Below are positions 53,178 through 63,959 of a stretch of DNA of 64,000 bases, one piece after another; the first letter of the stretch is position 1, and the number at the start of each line of letters is the position of its first letter. The notes beneath the pieces are model-generated. The model was not told the DNA's origin and made no database searches. It saw nothing but the letters and a program-made list of their open reading frames with translations. The stretch spans positions 186,001-250,000 of the forward strand of contig NZ_CAKZHQ010000004.1 in the NCBI RefSeq assembly GCF_936925435.1, given 5' to 3'. This DNA comes from an uncultured Ramlibacter sp. (GTDB lineage Bacteria > Pseudomonadota > Gammaproteobacteria > Burkholderiales > Burkholderiaceae_C). The position numbers were made by a program, and so were the translations under genes.

Positions 53178-54089
53178 ATGCTGCTGCACGTCGTCCATGA
53201 AACCGTCTACGACTACGTGCCGACGGTCAAGACCGCCCAGCACATGGCCCACCTGCGGCCGGCGCACAACCGCCGCCAGCAGGTGCTGCGCCACAGCCTG
53301 GCGATCAGCCCGGAGCCGGCCCAGCGCGGCGAGACGGTGGACGTGTATGGCAACACCCGCTCCTTCTTCAGCCTGCAGTCGGCCCATGAGGAACTCAAGG
53401 TGGTGGCCGACAGCGTGGTCTCGACTGCGGCGCCCGCGCTGCCCGGGAGCGCCATGGCCTGGGAAGAGGTGCGCGAGCGCATGCGCTACCACCGTGAGGC
53501 GGCCTGGGACCCGGCGGCCGAGTTCATCTTCGGCTCGCCCTATGTGCCGCGGCACGAGGACTTCATCGCCTATGCGCGCCCCAGCTTCGCTGCGGGCCGA
53601 CCCCTGCTGGAGGCAGCGCGCGAACTCACAGCGCGCATCCATGCCGACTTCGATTACGAGGCCGAGGTGACCGACGTGGGCACGCCGGCGCTGGAGGCGC
53701 TGGCGCTGCGCAAGGGCGTGTGCCAGGACTTTGCCCATGTCATGCTGGGGTGCCTGCGCAGCCTTGGCTTGCCGGCACGCTATGTCAGCGGCTACCTGCT
53801 GACCACGCCGCCGCCCGGCCAGCCGCGCCTGGTGGGCAGCGATGCCTCGCATGCCTGGGTCTCGGTCTACCTGCCGTTCGGCGAGGATGACGCGGCAGGC
53901 GCATGGGCCGACCTCGATCCCACCAACGACCGCTTCGCCGGCGAAGACTACGTGACCCTTGCGACAGGCCGCGACTACGCCGACGTCGCGCCCATGCGCG
54001 GCGTGATCCACGGCGGCGCCAGCCACCAGCTGCACGTGGCCGTCACCGTCACGCCGGTCGATGCGCCGCCCGCCCCTACAATCGCCTGA
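53178..54089 (+). CDS. Transglutaminase family protein
   Basis: This 303-residue protein starts at ATG 53178, two bases behind the fusion gene. The N-terminal strand domain begins HVVHETVYDYVPTVKTAQHMAHLRP. The triad is Cys182 (RKGVCQDFAHVMLGCLRSLGLPARYVSGYL), His in DASHAWVSVYLP and Asp in WADLDPTNDRF. No signal peptide is seen, so it is cytoplasmic. In this setting it may act as a protease or amidase that trims or transfers the product of the ATP-grasp protein. Confidence 0.93.
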   Translation: MLLHVVHETVYDYVPTVKTAQHMAHLRPAHNRRQQVLRHSLAISPEPAQRGETVDVYGNTRSFFSLQSAHEELKVVADSVVSTAAPALPGSAMAWEEVRERMRYHREAAWDPAAEFIFGSPYVPRHEDFIAYARPSFAAGRPLLEAARELTARIHADFDYEAEVTDVGTPALEALALRKGVCQDFAHVMLGCLRSLGLPARYVSGYLLTTPPPGQPRLVGSDASHAWVSVYLPFGEDDAAGAWADLDPTNDRFAGEDYVTLATGRDYADVAPMRGVIHGGASHQLHVAVTVTPVDAPPAPTIA

Positions 54090-54112
54090 GGTTCCGGGCG
54101 GCCCGTCCGCTA

Positions 54113-54165
54113 CGTATTTGATAGCTGCTCAAGCCCATTTCACGGGGGCTTGAGGTTGTTTACCT
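54113..54165 (+). repeat. Short dispersed repeat with 9-bp hairpin before the RidA-like gene
   Basis: It runs ATTTGATAGCTGC, then CTCAAGCCC (54128-54136) pairing fully with GGGCTTGAG (54146-54154), then GTTGTTT. The ends match the other copies, and here the stem and T-rich tail could end transcription from the transglutaminase gene. Confidence 0.6.
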
Positions 54166-54181
54166 TCTCAAGGAGAGCGCC

Positions 54182-54637
54182 ATGAGCATTTACGACAAGC
54201 TGCAGGACATGGGCATCACCCTGCCGCCGGTGGCCACGCCGGCCGCCGCCTATGCGCCTTTTGTTCGCAGCGGCAACCTGGTCTTCCTGTCGGGCCATAT
54301 CGCCCGCAAGGACGGCAAGGTCTGGACCGGCCAGCTGGGCAAGAACATGGCCACCGAGGAAGGCAAGGCCGCGGCCCGCGCCGTTGCCATCGAGCTGCTG
54401 GGCACGCTGCATGCGGCCGTGGGCGATCTCAACAAGGTCACATGCATCGTCAAGCTGATGAGCCTGGTCAATTCGACCGGCGACTTCACCGAGCAACACC
54501 TGGTGACCAACGGCGCCAGCGAACTGCTGGGCCAGGTCTTCGGCGAGGCCGGCACCCATGCGCGCAGCGCCTTTGGCGTGGCGCAGATCCCCATGGGCGC
54601 CTGCGTGGAGATCGAGCTGATCGCCCAGATCGCTTGA
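54182..54637 (+). CDS. RidA/YjgF family protein (second copy)
   Basis: This 151-residue protein starts at ATG 54182 after AAGGAGAGCGCC. It belongs to the longer YjgF group: YDKLQDMGITLPPVATPAAAYAPFVRSGNLVFLSGHIA, GKNMATEEGKAAARAVAIELLGTLHAAVGDLNKVTCIVKLMSLVNSTGDF, and a C-terminal THARSAFGVAQIPMGACVEIE. The Arg near the end (HARSA) takes the place of the RPAxT Arg of enamine deaminases; activity on 2-aminoacrylate is thus possible but not certain. Confidence 0.9.
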   Translation: MSIYDKLQDMGITLPPVATPAAAYAPFVRSGNLVFLSGHIARKDGKVWTGQLGKNMATEEGKAAARAVAIELLGTLHAAVGDLNKVTCIVKLMSLVNSTGDFTEQHLVTNGASELLGQVFGEAGTHARSAFGVAQIPMGACVEIELIAQIA

Positions 54638-54748
54638 TGCGCCGCTAAGGCGCGGGCTTGTCCACACTGCCCCTAACCCTGGGGGCTTGAACTGTTGGCA
54701 GGGCTACACTGAGCTGACGTTTCGCCCCTGTGGGCGTCAGGAGTTTCC

Positions 54749-55312
54749 ATGAAGCGCCGTGCCACCCTTGTTGCCGCCGGAGTTCTGGCGGCAGTCCCCA
54801 GCCTCGTCCTTGCCGCCGATGACAAGGAAAAGGAACGCGCCGAGGTCCGCAAGGCCGCCAGCGACGCCCTGGCCGCCGTCTACAAGGTGCAGCCCAGCGC
54901 GCGCAAGGCGGTCGAATCGTCCGCCGGCTACGCCTCCTTCAGCAACTTCGGCATGAAGATCCTGGTCGCCGGCAGCGGCACCGGCAAGGGCACGGCGGTC
55001 AACAACAAGACCAAGGCCGTCACCTACATGAAGATGGCCGAACTCCAGGCGGGCCTGGGCTTCGGGATCAAGAAGTTCCAGCTGCTGTGGGTGTTCGAGA
55101 ACCAGCAGGCGCTGGACAAGTTCGTCAATTCCGGCTGGGAGATCGGCGGCCAGGCCACCGCATCGGCCAAGAGCGGCAACACGGGTGCGAGTTACCAGGG
55201 CGCGGTGAGCGTCTCACCGGGCGTCTGGCTCTACCAGGTCACCGGCAACAGCCTGGCGCTGGAACTCACCGCCAAGGGCACGAAGTACTACAAAGACTCT
55301 GATCTCAACTGA
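54749..55312 (+). CDS. Ysc84/SYLF-type lipid-binding domain protein, secreted
   Basis: This 187-residue protein has a signal peptide ending VLAADD (residues about 1-22) and starts at ATG 54749 after GTCAGGAGTTTCC. The mature region shows the SYLF pattern: SARKAVESSAGYASFSNFGMKILVAGSGTGKGTAVNNKTKAVTYMKMAELQAGLGFGIKKFQLLWVFENQQALDKFVNSGWEIGGQATASAKSG. SYLF domains bind phosphoinositides in eukaryotes; in bacteria they are envelope proteins of unknown role. A GC hairpin (CGCCC-CTGT-GGGCG, about 54724-54737) lies just before the ribosome binding site and might affect translation. Confidence 0.88.
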   Translation: MKRRATLVAAGVLAAVPSLVLAADDKEKERAEVRKAASDALAAVYKVQPSARKAVESSAGYASFSNFGMKILVAGSGTGKGTAVNNKTKAVTYMKMAELQAGLGFGIKKFQLLWVFENQQALDKFVNSGWEIGGQATASAKSGNTGASYQGAVSVSPGVWLYQVTGNSLALELTAKGTKYYKDSDLN

Positions 55313-55323
55313 AGGGACTCCCA

Positions 55324-55587
55324 ATGACCACCAGCAAGCACACACAGTTCATCCGCGCCGCCTTCATGGGAGCATGCCTGGCTGCCCTGCCGTTTGTGGC
55401 CGCGGCCACCGAACAGGCCAACCAGCGCCGCGACGGCCGCGATGTCAGGCAGGACACCAAGCAGGAAGCGCGTTCGGAAAAGATCGATTGCCGACAGGCC
55501 AACAACAAGAGCAATGCGGCATGCCGCCAGGACAAGCGCGAAACCAAGCAGGGCGGCCGCCAGGAAGCCCGCGACATCAAGTACTAG
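55324..55587 (+). CDS. Small secreted charged protein with repeated RQD/TKQ motifs
   Basis: I do not recognise a family. The 87-residue protein starts at ATG 55324, 11 bases after the SYLF gene, behind GGGACTCCCA. A signal peptide ends near VAAATEQ (residues 1-28). The mature part of about 58 residues is very polar: RRDGRDVRQDTKQEAR, then CRQANNKSNAACRQDKRETKQGGRQEARD, with a repeated R-Q-D-(x)-K-Q-E-like unit and two Cys that could pair. It is likely periplasmic and perhaps disordered. Confidence 0.7.
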   Translation: MTTSKHTQFIRAAFMGACLAALPFVAAATEQANQRRDGRDVRQDTKQEARSEKIDCRQANNKSNAACRQDKRETKQGGRQEARDIKY

Positions 55588-55595
55588 GCCATAAG

Positions 55596-55615
55596 AGCCG
55601 GGCCAGTGCCCGGCT
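55596..55615. terminator. Weak hairpin between convergent genes before parC end
   Basis: AGCCGGG (55596-55602) pairs with CCCGGCT (55609-55615), overlapping the parC stop; no T-tract follows in either direction, so termination strength is doubtful. Confidence 0.35.
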
Positions 55616-57971
55616 ATTCCATGCGCTCGACGGTCACTGGCTTGAAGGTAAAGCTGCCGTCCTTGCCCTTGCGGCCGCGCGCTCCCTTGGCGTTGTTCAG
55701 GGAGCGAATTTCCAGCACTTCCTCGCGCTCCTTGTCACGGAACACGCCCGTGATGCGCACGTTGCGGGTGTAAGCCGCGGCGCCGGCCAGGCTGTCCTTG
55801 GCGTCCAGGTCCATCAGCATCAGGCCGCGGCCGCCACTGGCCATGGCCTTGAGCTCGCCGATCTCGAACGTCAGCACCCGTCGGCTGGCCGACACACAGG
55901 CCACATGGGTGGCCGGCGTGTACAGGCCGCTTGCCTCCACGCCCGCGGGCGCAGGCAGGTTGGCCGGTGAAGGCCGGCACACCGTCTCGTCCGCGCCAAG
56001 GCTGATGAAGGCCTTGCCGGCCTTCTGGCGCGACAGCATGTTTTCCACCGTCGCCAGGAAACCATAGCCGCCCGAGCCGCTGAGCAGCAGCCAGGCGTTG
56101 CTGGCGCCGGCAAAGTAGTGCAGCAGGTGCGTGCCGGCCTCCAGGTCGATGAAGGTGGTGACGGGCTGGCCGTCGCCGCGCGCCCCGGGCAGCAGCGACA
56201 CCGCCACGGTGTAGACCCGGCCATTGCTGCCGAAGGCCAGCAGCGTGTCCACGGTGCGGCATTCGTAGGCGCCGTACAGGCCGTCGCCGGCCTTGAAGGC
56301 GAAGCTGGCCGCGTCGTGGCCGTGGCCCTGGCGGGCGCGCACCCAGCCCTTTTGCGAGACCACCACGGTGACCGGCTCGTCGACCACCTTGATCTCGGCA
56401 GTGGCGCGCTTGTCGGCCTGGATCAGGGTGCGGCGGGCGTCGGCAAACAGCTTGGCGTCGGCCTCGATCTCCTTGACCATCAGGCGGCGCAGGGCCGCCG
56501 GGCTGCCCAGGATTTCGTCGAGCTTCTTTTGCTCCTCGCGCAGTTCCTTGAGCTCCTGCTCGATCTTGATGGCTTCGAGCCGCGCCAGCTGCCGCAGCCG
56601 GATGTCCAGGATGTCGTCGGCCTGGCGCTCGCTGAGCGTGAAGCGTGCGATCAGCGCCGCCTTGGGCTCGTCGGCGCCGCGGATGATGGCGATCACCTCG
56701 TCGATGTTGAGCAGCACCAGCTGCCGGCCCTCGAGGATGTGGATGCGGTCCAGCACCTTGTCCAGGCGGTGCCGCGAGCGCTTCTCGATGGTCTGCTGGC
56801 GAAAGGCGATCCATTCCTCCAGCATCTGGCGCAGCGACTTCTGGGTCGGCCGGCCGTCCAGGCCCACCATCGTCAGGTTGATGGGTGCCGAGGTCTCCAG
56901 GCTGGTGTGGGCCAGCAGCGTGGTGATCAGCTCGGACTGCTCGATGCGGCTGGTCTTGGGCTCGAACACCAGGCGCACGGCGGCGTCCTTGCTGGACTCG
57001 TCGCGCACCGCGTCGACCACCGCCAGCACGCTCTGCTTGAGTTGCACCTGGTCCTGGCTGAGGGCCTTCTTGCCGGCCTTGACCTTGGGATTGGTCAGCT
57101 CCTCGATCTCCTCGAGCACGCGCTGCGAACTGACGCCCGGTGGCAGTTCGTTGACCACCAGCTGCCACTGGCCGCGTGCCAGTTCCTCGATCTTCCAGCG
57201 CGCCCGCACCTTCAGGGACCCGCGCCCCGTGCGGTAGGCCTCGGCGATATCGGTCGGGCTGCTGATGATCTGGCCGCCGCCGGGGTAGTCGGGACCGGGC
57301 ACCAGGGCCAGCAGTTCTTCGTCACTGAGCTTGGGTGTCTTGACCAGGGCCACGCAGGCCGCCGCGATCTCGGCCAGGTTGTGGCTGGGGATCTCGGTGG
57401 CCAGGCCGACGGCGATGCCGCTGGCGCCATTGAGCAGGGCAAAGGGCAGGCGCGCCGGCAGCTGGCGCGGCTCCTGGGTGCTGCCGTCGTAGTTGGGGAT
57501 GAAGTCCACCGTGCCTTCGTCGATCTCGTCGAGCAGCAGGCTGGTGATGCGCGACAGCCGGGCCTCGGTGTAGCGCATGGCGGCCGCGCCGTCGCCGTCG
57601 CGGCTGCCGAAATTGCCCTGGCCATCGATCAGCGGATAGCGCTGGCTGAAGTCCTGTGCCATGCGCACCAGCGCGTCGTAGGCAGCCTGGTCGCCATGCG
57701 GGTGGAAGCGGCCCAGCACGTCGCCCACCACGCGGGCGCTCTTGACCGGCTTGGCGCCGGTGGCGCCGTTGGGGCCGCCAAAACCCAGGCCCATGCGGGA
57801 CATCGAGTACAGGATGCGCCGCTGCACGGGCTTCTGGCCGTCGCAGACGTCGGGCAGTGCGCGGCCCTTGACCACGCTGAGCGCGTACTCCAGGTAGGCG
57901 CGCTGGGCGTACGAGGCGAGGTCGAGCTCGCTGTCGTCGCCGCTGGACAGGGGGATGAGGTCTTGCTCCAT
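55614..57971 (-). CDS. parC: DNA topoisomerase IV subunit A (ParC)
   Basis: From ATG 57971 ([14 protein letters not shown]) the protein has 785 residues; longer starts run into the upstream gene. The catalytic Tyr is about residue 134 (MRYTEARLS). The winged-helix segment [41 protein letters not shown] holds the quinolone-determining region, where Gln and Asp replace E. coli Ser80 and Glu84. The C-terminal beta-pinwheel lacks the GyrA box, supporting ParC rather than GyrA. It decatenates chromosomes with ParE (60597), from which it is separated here by three genes. Confidence 0.95.
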   Translation of the reverse strand: MEQDLIPLSSGDDSELDLASYAQRAYLEYALSVVKGRALPDVCDGQKPVQRRILYSMSRMGLGFGGPNGATGAKPVKSARVVGDVLGRFHPHGDQAAYDALVRMAQDFSQRYPLIDGQGNFGSRDGDGAAAMRYTEARLSRITSLLLDEIDEGTVDFIPNYDGSTQEPRQLPARLPFALLNGASGIAVGLATEIPSHNLAEIAAACVALVKTPKLSDEELLALVPGPDYPGGGQIISSPTDIAEAYRTGRGSLKVRARWKIEELARGQWQLVVNELPPGVSSQRVLEEIEELTNPKVKAGKKALSQDQVQLKQSVLAVVDAVRDESSKDAAVRLVFEPKTSRIEQSELITTLLAHTSLETSAPINLTMVGLDGRPTQKSLRQMLEEWIAFRQQTIEKRSRHRLDKVLDRIHILEGRQLVLLNIDEVIAIIRGADEPKAALIARFTLSERQADDILDIRLRQLARLEAIKIEQELKELREEQKKLDEILGSPAALRRLMVKEIEADAKLFADARRTLIQADKRATAEIKVVDEPVTVVVSQKGWVRARQGHGHDAASFAFKAGDGLYGAYECRTVDTLLAFGSNGRVYTVAVSLLPGARGDGQPVTTFIDLEAGTHLLHYFAGASNAWLLLSGSGGYGFLATVENMLSRQKAGKAFISLGADETVCRPSPANLPAPAGVEASGLYTPATHVACVSASRRVLTFEIGELKAMASGGRGLMLMDLDAKDSLAGAAAYTRNVRITGVFRDKEREEVLEIRSLNNAKGARGRKGKDGSFTFKPVTVERME

Positions 57972-57997
57972 GGGATGCAGGCGGAAAAAGTAAGGGA

Positions 57998-59134
57998 CTA
58001 GGCCCGCAGTTCGTCCGCAGCCAGGGTGTGGATGCGGCGTTCGGAGGGATGGAAAAGCTGTTCGTCCATGCGCACGCCCAGGCGCTGCAGGATGGACTTG
58101 GCCGACATGTCGGCCGCCGGCACCGGGGCCAGCACGATGCGAAACTGCAGAAACTCGGTCGGCGCCATCGGCACCGGCTCCTTCAGGCCCGCCACCAGGA
58201 TGCGGCTGGCGAGGTTGGAAGCGCCCTCGGCCGGGGCCACGCCCTCGGCCAGCACCGCGATGCGCGAATGCGACAGACGCGCCGCCACGTCGCCGTCGCC
58301 CATGGCCTGGCGGATGCGGCTGGCCGCCACCAGCACGGCCGACTCCGCGACCTCGGGCCCGAACTCGCTGGCCAGGCCGGGCAGGTTGTCGATGTGCACC
58401 AGCAGCAGCAGGCTGGGATGGCCGTAGCGCTTGACCAGGCTGCGCGCGGCCAGCACGCGCTCGTTGAAGACAAGCTGGGTCGACAGGCCGGTCAGCGGGT
58501 CGACCGTGGTGCGGGCGTCCAGCCGCACCCGGGTCTCGCTGAAGATGCGGCTGCGCCAGATGGTGGCCAGGAACACGGCAGCCGACCACAGCGGCAGCAG
58601 CGCGGCCTGCGGCAGCACGGGCTCGGGGTCCACGTCGAGGCCGCCCCAGCCGATCCAGGCGCCAGCCAGCACCAGCAGCACCAGGCCGGCGGTCAGCCAG
58701 CGGACCCAGGGCTGGCTTTGCGGCCAGGCGCGCAGCATCAGCACGCTGGCCACCGCGCTCCAGGCGGCCAGGCCGGGCAGCAGCAGGTTGATCTTGGCCA
58801 CCACCACGGCGATCGCCAGCGCCGGCAGCAGCACGGCACTGACGCCGACCAGCCAGCGGCGCGGCAGCCGCAGGGCGCCCGCGTGGTTGACCAGGTCACG
58901 CAGCTGCAGGCCGGCCAGCCCCAGCAGCAGCAGAAAGGCGGACTCGGCCATGTAGGGCTGGCTGCCCACCTGCAGTTGCAGGCACAGCACGGCCATCATG
59001 GTGGCCGCCGCGTGCAGCAGCAGCGCCCGCTCGCGGTAGGCGTTAGCGATGACCACGCTCAGGCAGACCACCAGCACCATGGCGCCGCCAAAAGCGCCCA
59101 GCACCACCAGTGCAGTGGGATCGGCCAGGGTCAT
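57998..59134 (-). CDS. Membrane protein with degenerate GGDEF domain
   Basis: This 378-residue protein has seven or so N-terminal helices (about 8-200; 7TM-type sensor-like), then a GGDEF-like domain. The start of that domain is good ([21 protein letters not shown]), but the active-site signature GGDEF is replaced by LSHSR ([14 protein letters not shown]) and the metal Asp region reads VHIDNLPGL. It is therefore unlikely to make c-di-GMP and may bind GTP or partner proteins. There is a 26-base gap to parC, so they could be co-transcribed. Confidence 0.85.
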   Translation of the reverse strand: MTLADPTALVVLGAFGGAMVLVVCLSVVIANAYRERALLLHAAATMMAVLCLQLQVGSQPYMAESAFLLLLGLAGLQLRDLVNHAGALRLPRRWLVGVSAVLLPALAIAVVVAKINLLLPGLAAWSAVASVLMLRAWPQSQPWVRWLTAGLVLLVLAGAWIGWGGLDVDPEPVLPQAALLPLWSAAVFLATIWRSRIFSETRVRLDARTTVDPLTGLSTQLVFNERVLAARSLVKRYGHPSLLLLVHIDNLPGLASEFGPEVAESAVLVAASRIRQAMGDGDVAARLSHSRIAVLAEGVAPAEGASNLASRILVAGLKEPVPMAPTEFLQFRIVLAPVPAADMSAKSILQRLGVRMDEQLFHPSERRIHTLAADELRA

Positions 59135-59189
59135 GCGCCCTCCCCGGCGATGGTGGGAGCAACGGCATCGCGTTGACCGGCGGGCTCAC

Positions 59190-60041
59190 TCACTGCGGGG
59201 AGCTGAATGGGTTGGCTGCGGCGGCCAACGCGGGCACGGCGACGGCGCCAGCAGGCAGATTGCCGCGGCCGATGGCGCCGCCGGGCACGGACATTCCCAC
59301 CTGCACACGCTGCGGCGCGGACATTTCCATTCGCACGCGCTGCGGCGCGCTCAGGGCGGCCGGCGGCTTGAGCATGGCATACAGCTGCAGCACCGTCTGC
59401 ACGTAGTTCTGCGTCTCGCGGTAGTTGGGAACGCGGTTGCCGGCGCGCTGCACTGCGCCCTCCCCGGCGTTGTAGGCGGCCAGCGCCAGTTCCAGGTTGC
59501 CTGGAAAGAGCTTGAGCAGGTAGTCCAGGTAGCGCGCGCCGGTGCGGATGTTGGTGCGCGGGTCGGCCAGCTTCATTTCCACCGTCGTCTTGGGATCGGC
59601 GGCAACGCCGTAGCGCGCGGCCGTGGCCGGCATGATCTGCATCAGGCCCACCGCGCCCTTGGGCGAGACGGCGCCGGCGTCGAAGCCCGACTCGGTGGCG
59701 ATCAGCGCCTGCAGCAGCTCGTAGTCGATGCCGTGGGTGTTCGACGCTTCCCGCAGGTGGTGCTTGACCTGCTTGTAGCTGGGCGAGACCTCAAAAAACG
59801 CGATCAGCCGGGGCGCCGCCGTCGGCACGCTCACCGAGCGCGGCGTGGCGGAACGCAGGCCCCTGGCGGTGTCGAAGCTTTCGCCGCCGCGGAAGAACAG
59901 CTCGTAGCGCGCGTCGAGCTTCTCGGCGGCGAAATGCGCCAGACCCCTGGCGTCGACATAGCCCCAGACCTCGGCCCGCGCCGCCGGCGCCAGCGCGAAC
60001 GCCAGGGCCAGGGCCCACAGCGGACGCAGGCAGGCCTTCAT
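59190..60041 (-). CDS. Lytic transglycosylase (SLT domain), secreted
   Basis: This 283-residue protein has a signal peptide (1-23, ending PAARAEV), a short DUF4124-like part (WGYVDARGLAHFAAEKLDARYELFFRGG) and an SLT domain (about 100-225) with catalytic Glu117 (IATESGFDAGAVSPKGAVGLMQIMPATAARYG) and ELALAAYNAGEGAVQR. The C-terminus has a 10-residue tandem repeat (APQRVRMEMS, APQRVQVGMS) from a 30-bp duplication. It cleaves murein glycan in the periplasm. The ATG overlaps the acetyltransferase stop (ATGA). Confidence 0.92.
   Translation of the reverse strand: MKACLRPLWALALAFALAPAARAEVWGYVDARGLAHFAAEKLDARYELFFRGGESFDTARGLRSATPRSVSVPTAAPRLIAFFEVSPSYKQVKHHLREASNTHGIDYELLQALIATESGFDAGAVSPKGAVGLMQIMPATAARYGVAADPKTTVEMKLADPRTNIRTGARYLDYLLKLFPGNLELALAAYNAGEGAVQRAGNRVPNYRETQNYVQTVLQLYAMLKPPAALSAPQRVRMEMSAPQRVQVGMSVPGGAIGRGNLPAGAVAVPALAAAANPFSSPQ
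59290..59349. repeat. 30-bp tandem duplication in the lytic transglycosylase gene
   Basis: Units 59290-59319 and 59320-59349 agree at 25 of 30 bases; both end CGCTGCGGCGCG. They encode the C-terminal repeats. Confidence 0.8.
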
Positions 60042-60595
60042 GCCGCCATCTCCAGGCCTTGTGCACGGCGCGCGGCGAACTCGCTTTGCAGCATGGACAT
60101 GACGATCAGCGACTCGAAGCCATCTGCCGTGCGCACCGATTCGCGCAGCAGGCCTTCGACGACAAAGCCCTCGCTGTCGTAGAAGGCCTTGGCGCGGGCG
60201 TTGCGGGTCTTCACGTCCAGCCAGAAGCGGTGTGCGCCCAGGTCGTCAAATGCCACTTTCTTGGCCACCCGCAGGGCGGCGCGGCCATGGCCTGCGCCCT
60301 TGGCCTTGACCACCATGCGCTTGAGTTCCAGCGACTGGTGGCGGCTGCGGCAGCCGATCAGGATCAGAAAGCCGGCCGCCTCCAGGCCCTCGCCGGCCTC
60401 GATGATGAAGTGGCGAAAATCGGGGAAGCGCACCGCGGCTTCATGCTGGGTGCGCTCCCAGGGCGTGATGAAAGGCAGGTTGGCCTCGTCCTGCTCCAGC
60501 GACAGCACGAACTCCAGGTCGCTGGTCATGGTCGGGCGCAGCCGCACCCGCGGACGCACGCGCTGCGCTGACACGGCGGGGGCGTCGGCTGTCAT
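60038..60595 (-). CDS. GNAT-family N-acetyltransferase
   Basis: From ATG 60595, two bases after the parE stop region, the protein has 185 residues. It has the RimJ/RimL-like layout: VRLRPTMTSDLEFVLSLE, then ELKRMVVKAKGAGHGRAALRVAKKVAFDDLGAHRFWLDVKTRNARAKAFYDSEGFVVEGLLRESVRTADGFESLIVMSML. The acetyl-CoA loop is AKGAGHGRAAL. It is probably a small-molecule or protein N-acetyltransferase; the substrate is unknown. It is co-translated with the lytic transglycosylase that follows. Confidence 0.9.
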   Translation of the reverse strand: MTADAPAVSAQRVRPRVRLRPTMTSDLEFVLSLEQDEANLPFITPWERTQHEAAVRFPDFRHFIIEAGEGLEAAGFLILIGCRSRHQSLELKRMVVKAKGAGHGRAALRVAKKVAFDDLGAHRFWLDVKTRNARAKAFYDSEGFVVEGLLRESVRTADGFESLIVMSMLQSEFAARRAQGLEMAA

Positions 60596-60596
60596 T

Positions 60597-62564
<1,968 letters not shown>

Positions 62565-62744
62565 GGGAGGGGCGATTGTAGTGGCGCGTCCGGTTTAGAT
62601 ACTGGACAAGCATACAGGCTTTCCGTCGGACCGACCACCGACCCACCTTTCATGCCTGGCGGTCATCAATCCGCCCGAAAACTTTCAACAGGGTTGTCGC
62701 CGGGGCGGCGCGCAAGCGGCGCGGGCTTTCGCTACAGTCGCCCG

Positions 62745-63959
62745 ATGCAATCTTCCCGCAAGCTGTCCATGGCCCAGGTCCTCGCCTGCGGCGCCGCCAT
62801 CGTCACCCTGTCCATGGGCATCCGCCACGGCTTCGGCCTGTGGCTGCTGCCGATCACCCAGGCCCAGGGCTGGACCCGCGAGACCTTTTCCTTCGCCCTG
62901 GCCATCCAGAACCTGTCATGGGGCGTGTTTGGCGTCTTCGCCGGCATGCTGGCCGACCGTTTCGGCGCCTTCCGCGTGCTGGTCGGCGGCTGCCTCTTTT
63001 ATGGGGCCGGCCTAGCCGGCATGGCCCTGGCCCCCACCCCCTTCACCTTCACCCTGACGGCCGGCGTGCTGCTGGGCGCAGCCCAGGCCGGCACCACCTA
63101 TGCCGTGGTCTACGGCGTGATCGGCCGGCAGATCGACCCGGCCAAGCGCTCCTGGGCGATGGGAGTGGCAGCCGCGGCCGGCTCTTTCGGCCAGTTCCTG
63201 ATGGTGCCGGTGGAAGGCTTTCTGATCAGCGGCTTCGGCTGGCAACAGGCTCTGCTGACCCTGAGCCTGGTGGTGCTGCTGATCGCGCCCCTGGCCATCG
63301 GCCTGCGCGAGCCGGGTTTTGCCGGTGGCGCTGCGCCGGTGCGCGAACAGTCCATCCTGCAGGCCCTGCGCGAAGCCTTCAAGCACCCCAGCTTCCAGCT
63401 GCTGATGGCCGGCTACTTCGTCTGTGGCTTCCAGGTGGTCTTCATCGGCGTCCACATGCCCAGCTACCTGAAGGACAAGGGCCTGTCGCCCCAGGTCGCC
63501 AGCTACGCGCTGGCGCTGATTGGCCTGTTCAACGTCTTCGGCACCTACATTGCCGGCACCCTGGGCCAGAAGCTGGCCAAGCGCAAGATCCTGGCGGCCA
63601 TCTACCTGGGCCGGGCGATCGCCATCGCCGTCTTCCTGTGGGCGCCTTTGAGCCCGCTGTCGGTCTATGTCTTTGCCAGCGTGATGGGCCTGCTGTGGCT
63701 GTCCACCGTGCCGCCCACCAACGCCACGGTGGCGCAGATCTTCGGCGTGGCCCACTTGTCCATGCTGGGTGGCTTCGTCTTCTTCAGCCACCAGATCGGC
63801 TCCTTCCTGGGCGTCTGGCTGGGCGGCTACCTGTACGACCGCACCGGCAGCTACGACATCGTCTGGTACATCGCCATCGCTCTGGGCATCTTCGCCGCCC
63901 TGGTGAACCTGCCGGTGCGCGAGGCCCCGATCGCGCGGCCGCTGCCGCAAGGCGCCTGA
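62745..63959 (+). CDS. MFS transporter (OFA/YbfB-like)
   Basis: From ATG 62745 this inner-membrane protein has 404 residues and 12 helices. MGIRHGFGLWLLPITQAQGW near the start, SWGVFGVFAGMLADRFGAFRVLVGG (the A-motif D-R-x-G), and SMLGGFVFFSHQIGSFLGVWLGGYLYDRTGSYDIVWYIAIALG near the end match the CynX/YbfB-like MFS subgroup widely seen in Burkholderiales. The substrate is unknown. The region 62565-62744 between divergent parE and this gene must hold both promoters; I see no clear pair of boxes there. Confidence 0.92.
   Translation: MQSSRKLSMAQVLACGAAIVTLSMGIRHGFGLWLLPITQAQGWTRETFSFALAIQNLSWGVFGVFAGMLADRFGAFRVLVGGCLFYGAGLAGMALAPTPFTFTLTAGVLLGAAQAGTTYAVVYGVIGRQIDPAKRSWAMGVAAAAGSFGQFLMVPVEGFLISGFGWQQALLTLSLVVLLIAPLAIGLREPGFAGGAAPVREQSILQALREAFKHPSFQLLMAGYFVCGFQVVFIGVHMPSYLKDKGLSPQVASYALALIGLFNVFGTYIAGTLGQKLAKRKILAAIYLGRAIAIAVFLWAPLSPLSVYVFASVMGLLWLSTVPPTNATVAQIFGVAHLSMLGGFVFFSHQIGSFLGVWLGGYLYDRTGSYDIVWYIAIALGIFAALVNLPVREAPIARPLPQGA

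Noticed and set aside
53178-54089. Plus-strand longer start at 53031 for the last transglutaminase
   Set aside because: The upstream part overlaps the conserved C-terminus of the fusion protein in another frame; the family start is at ATG 53178.
62565-62744. Divergent promoter boxes between parE and the MFS gene
   Set aside because: TTGTCC and TATC-like stretches on the minus strand do not have correct spacing; I could not support a specific site.
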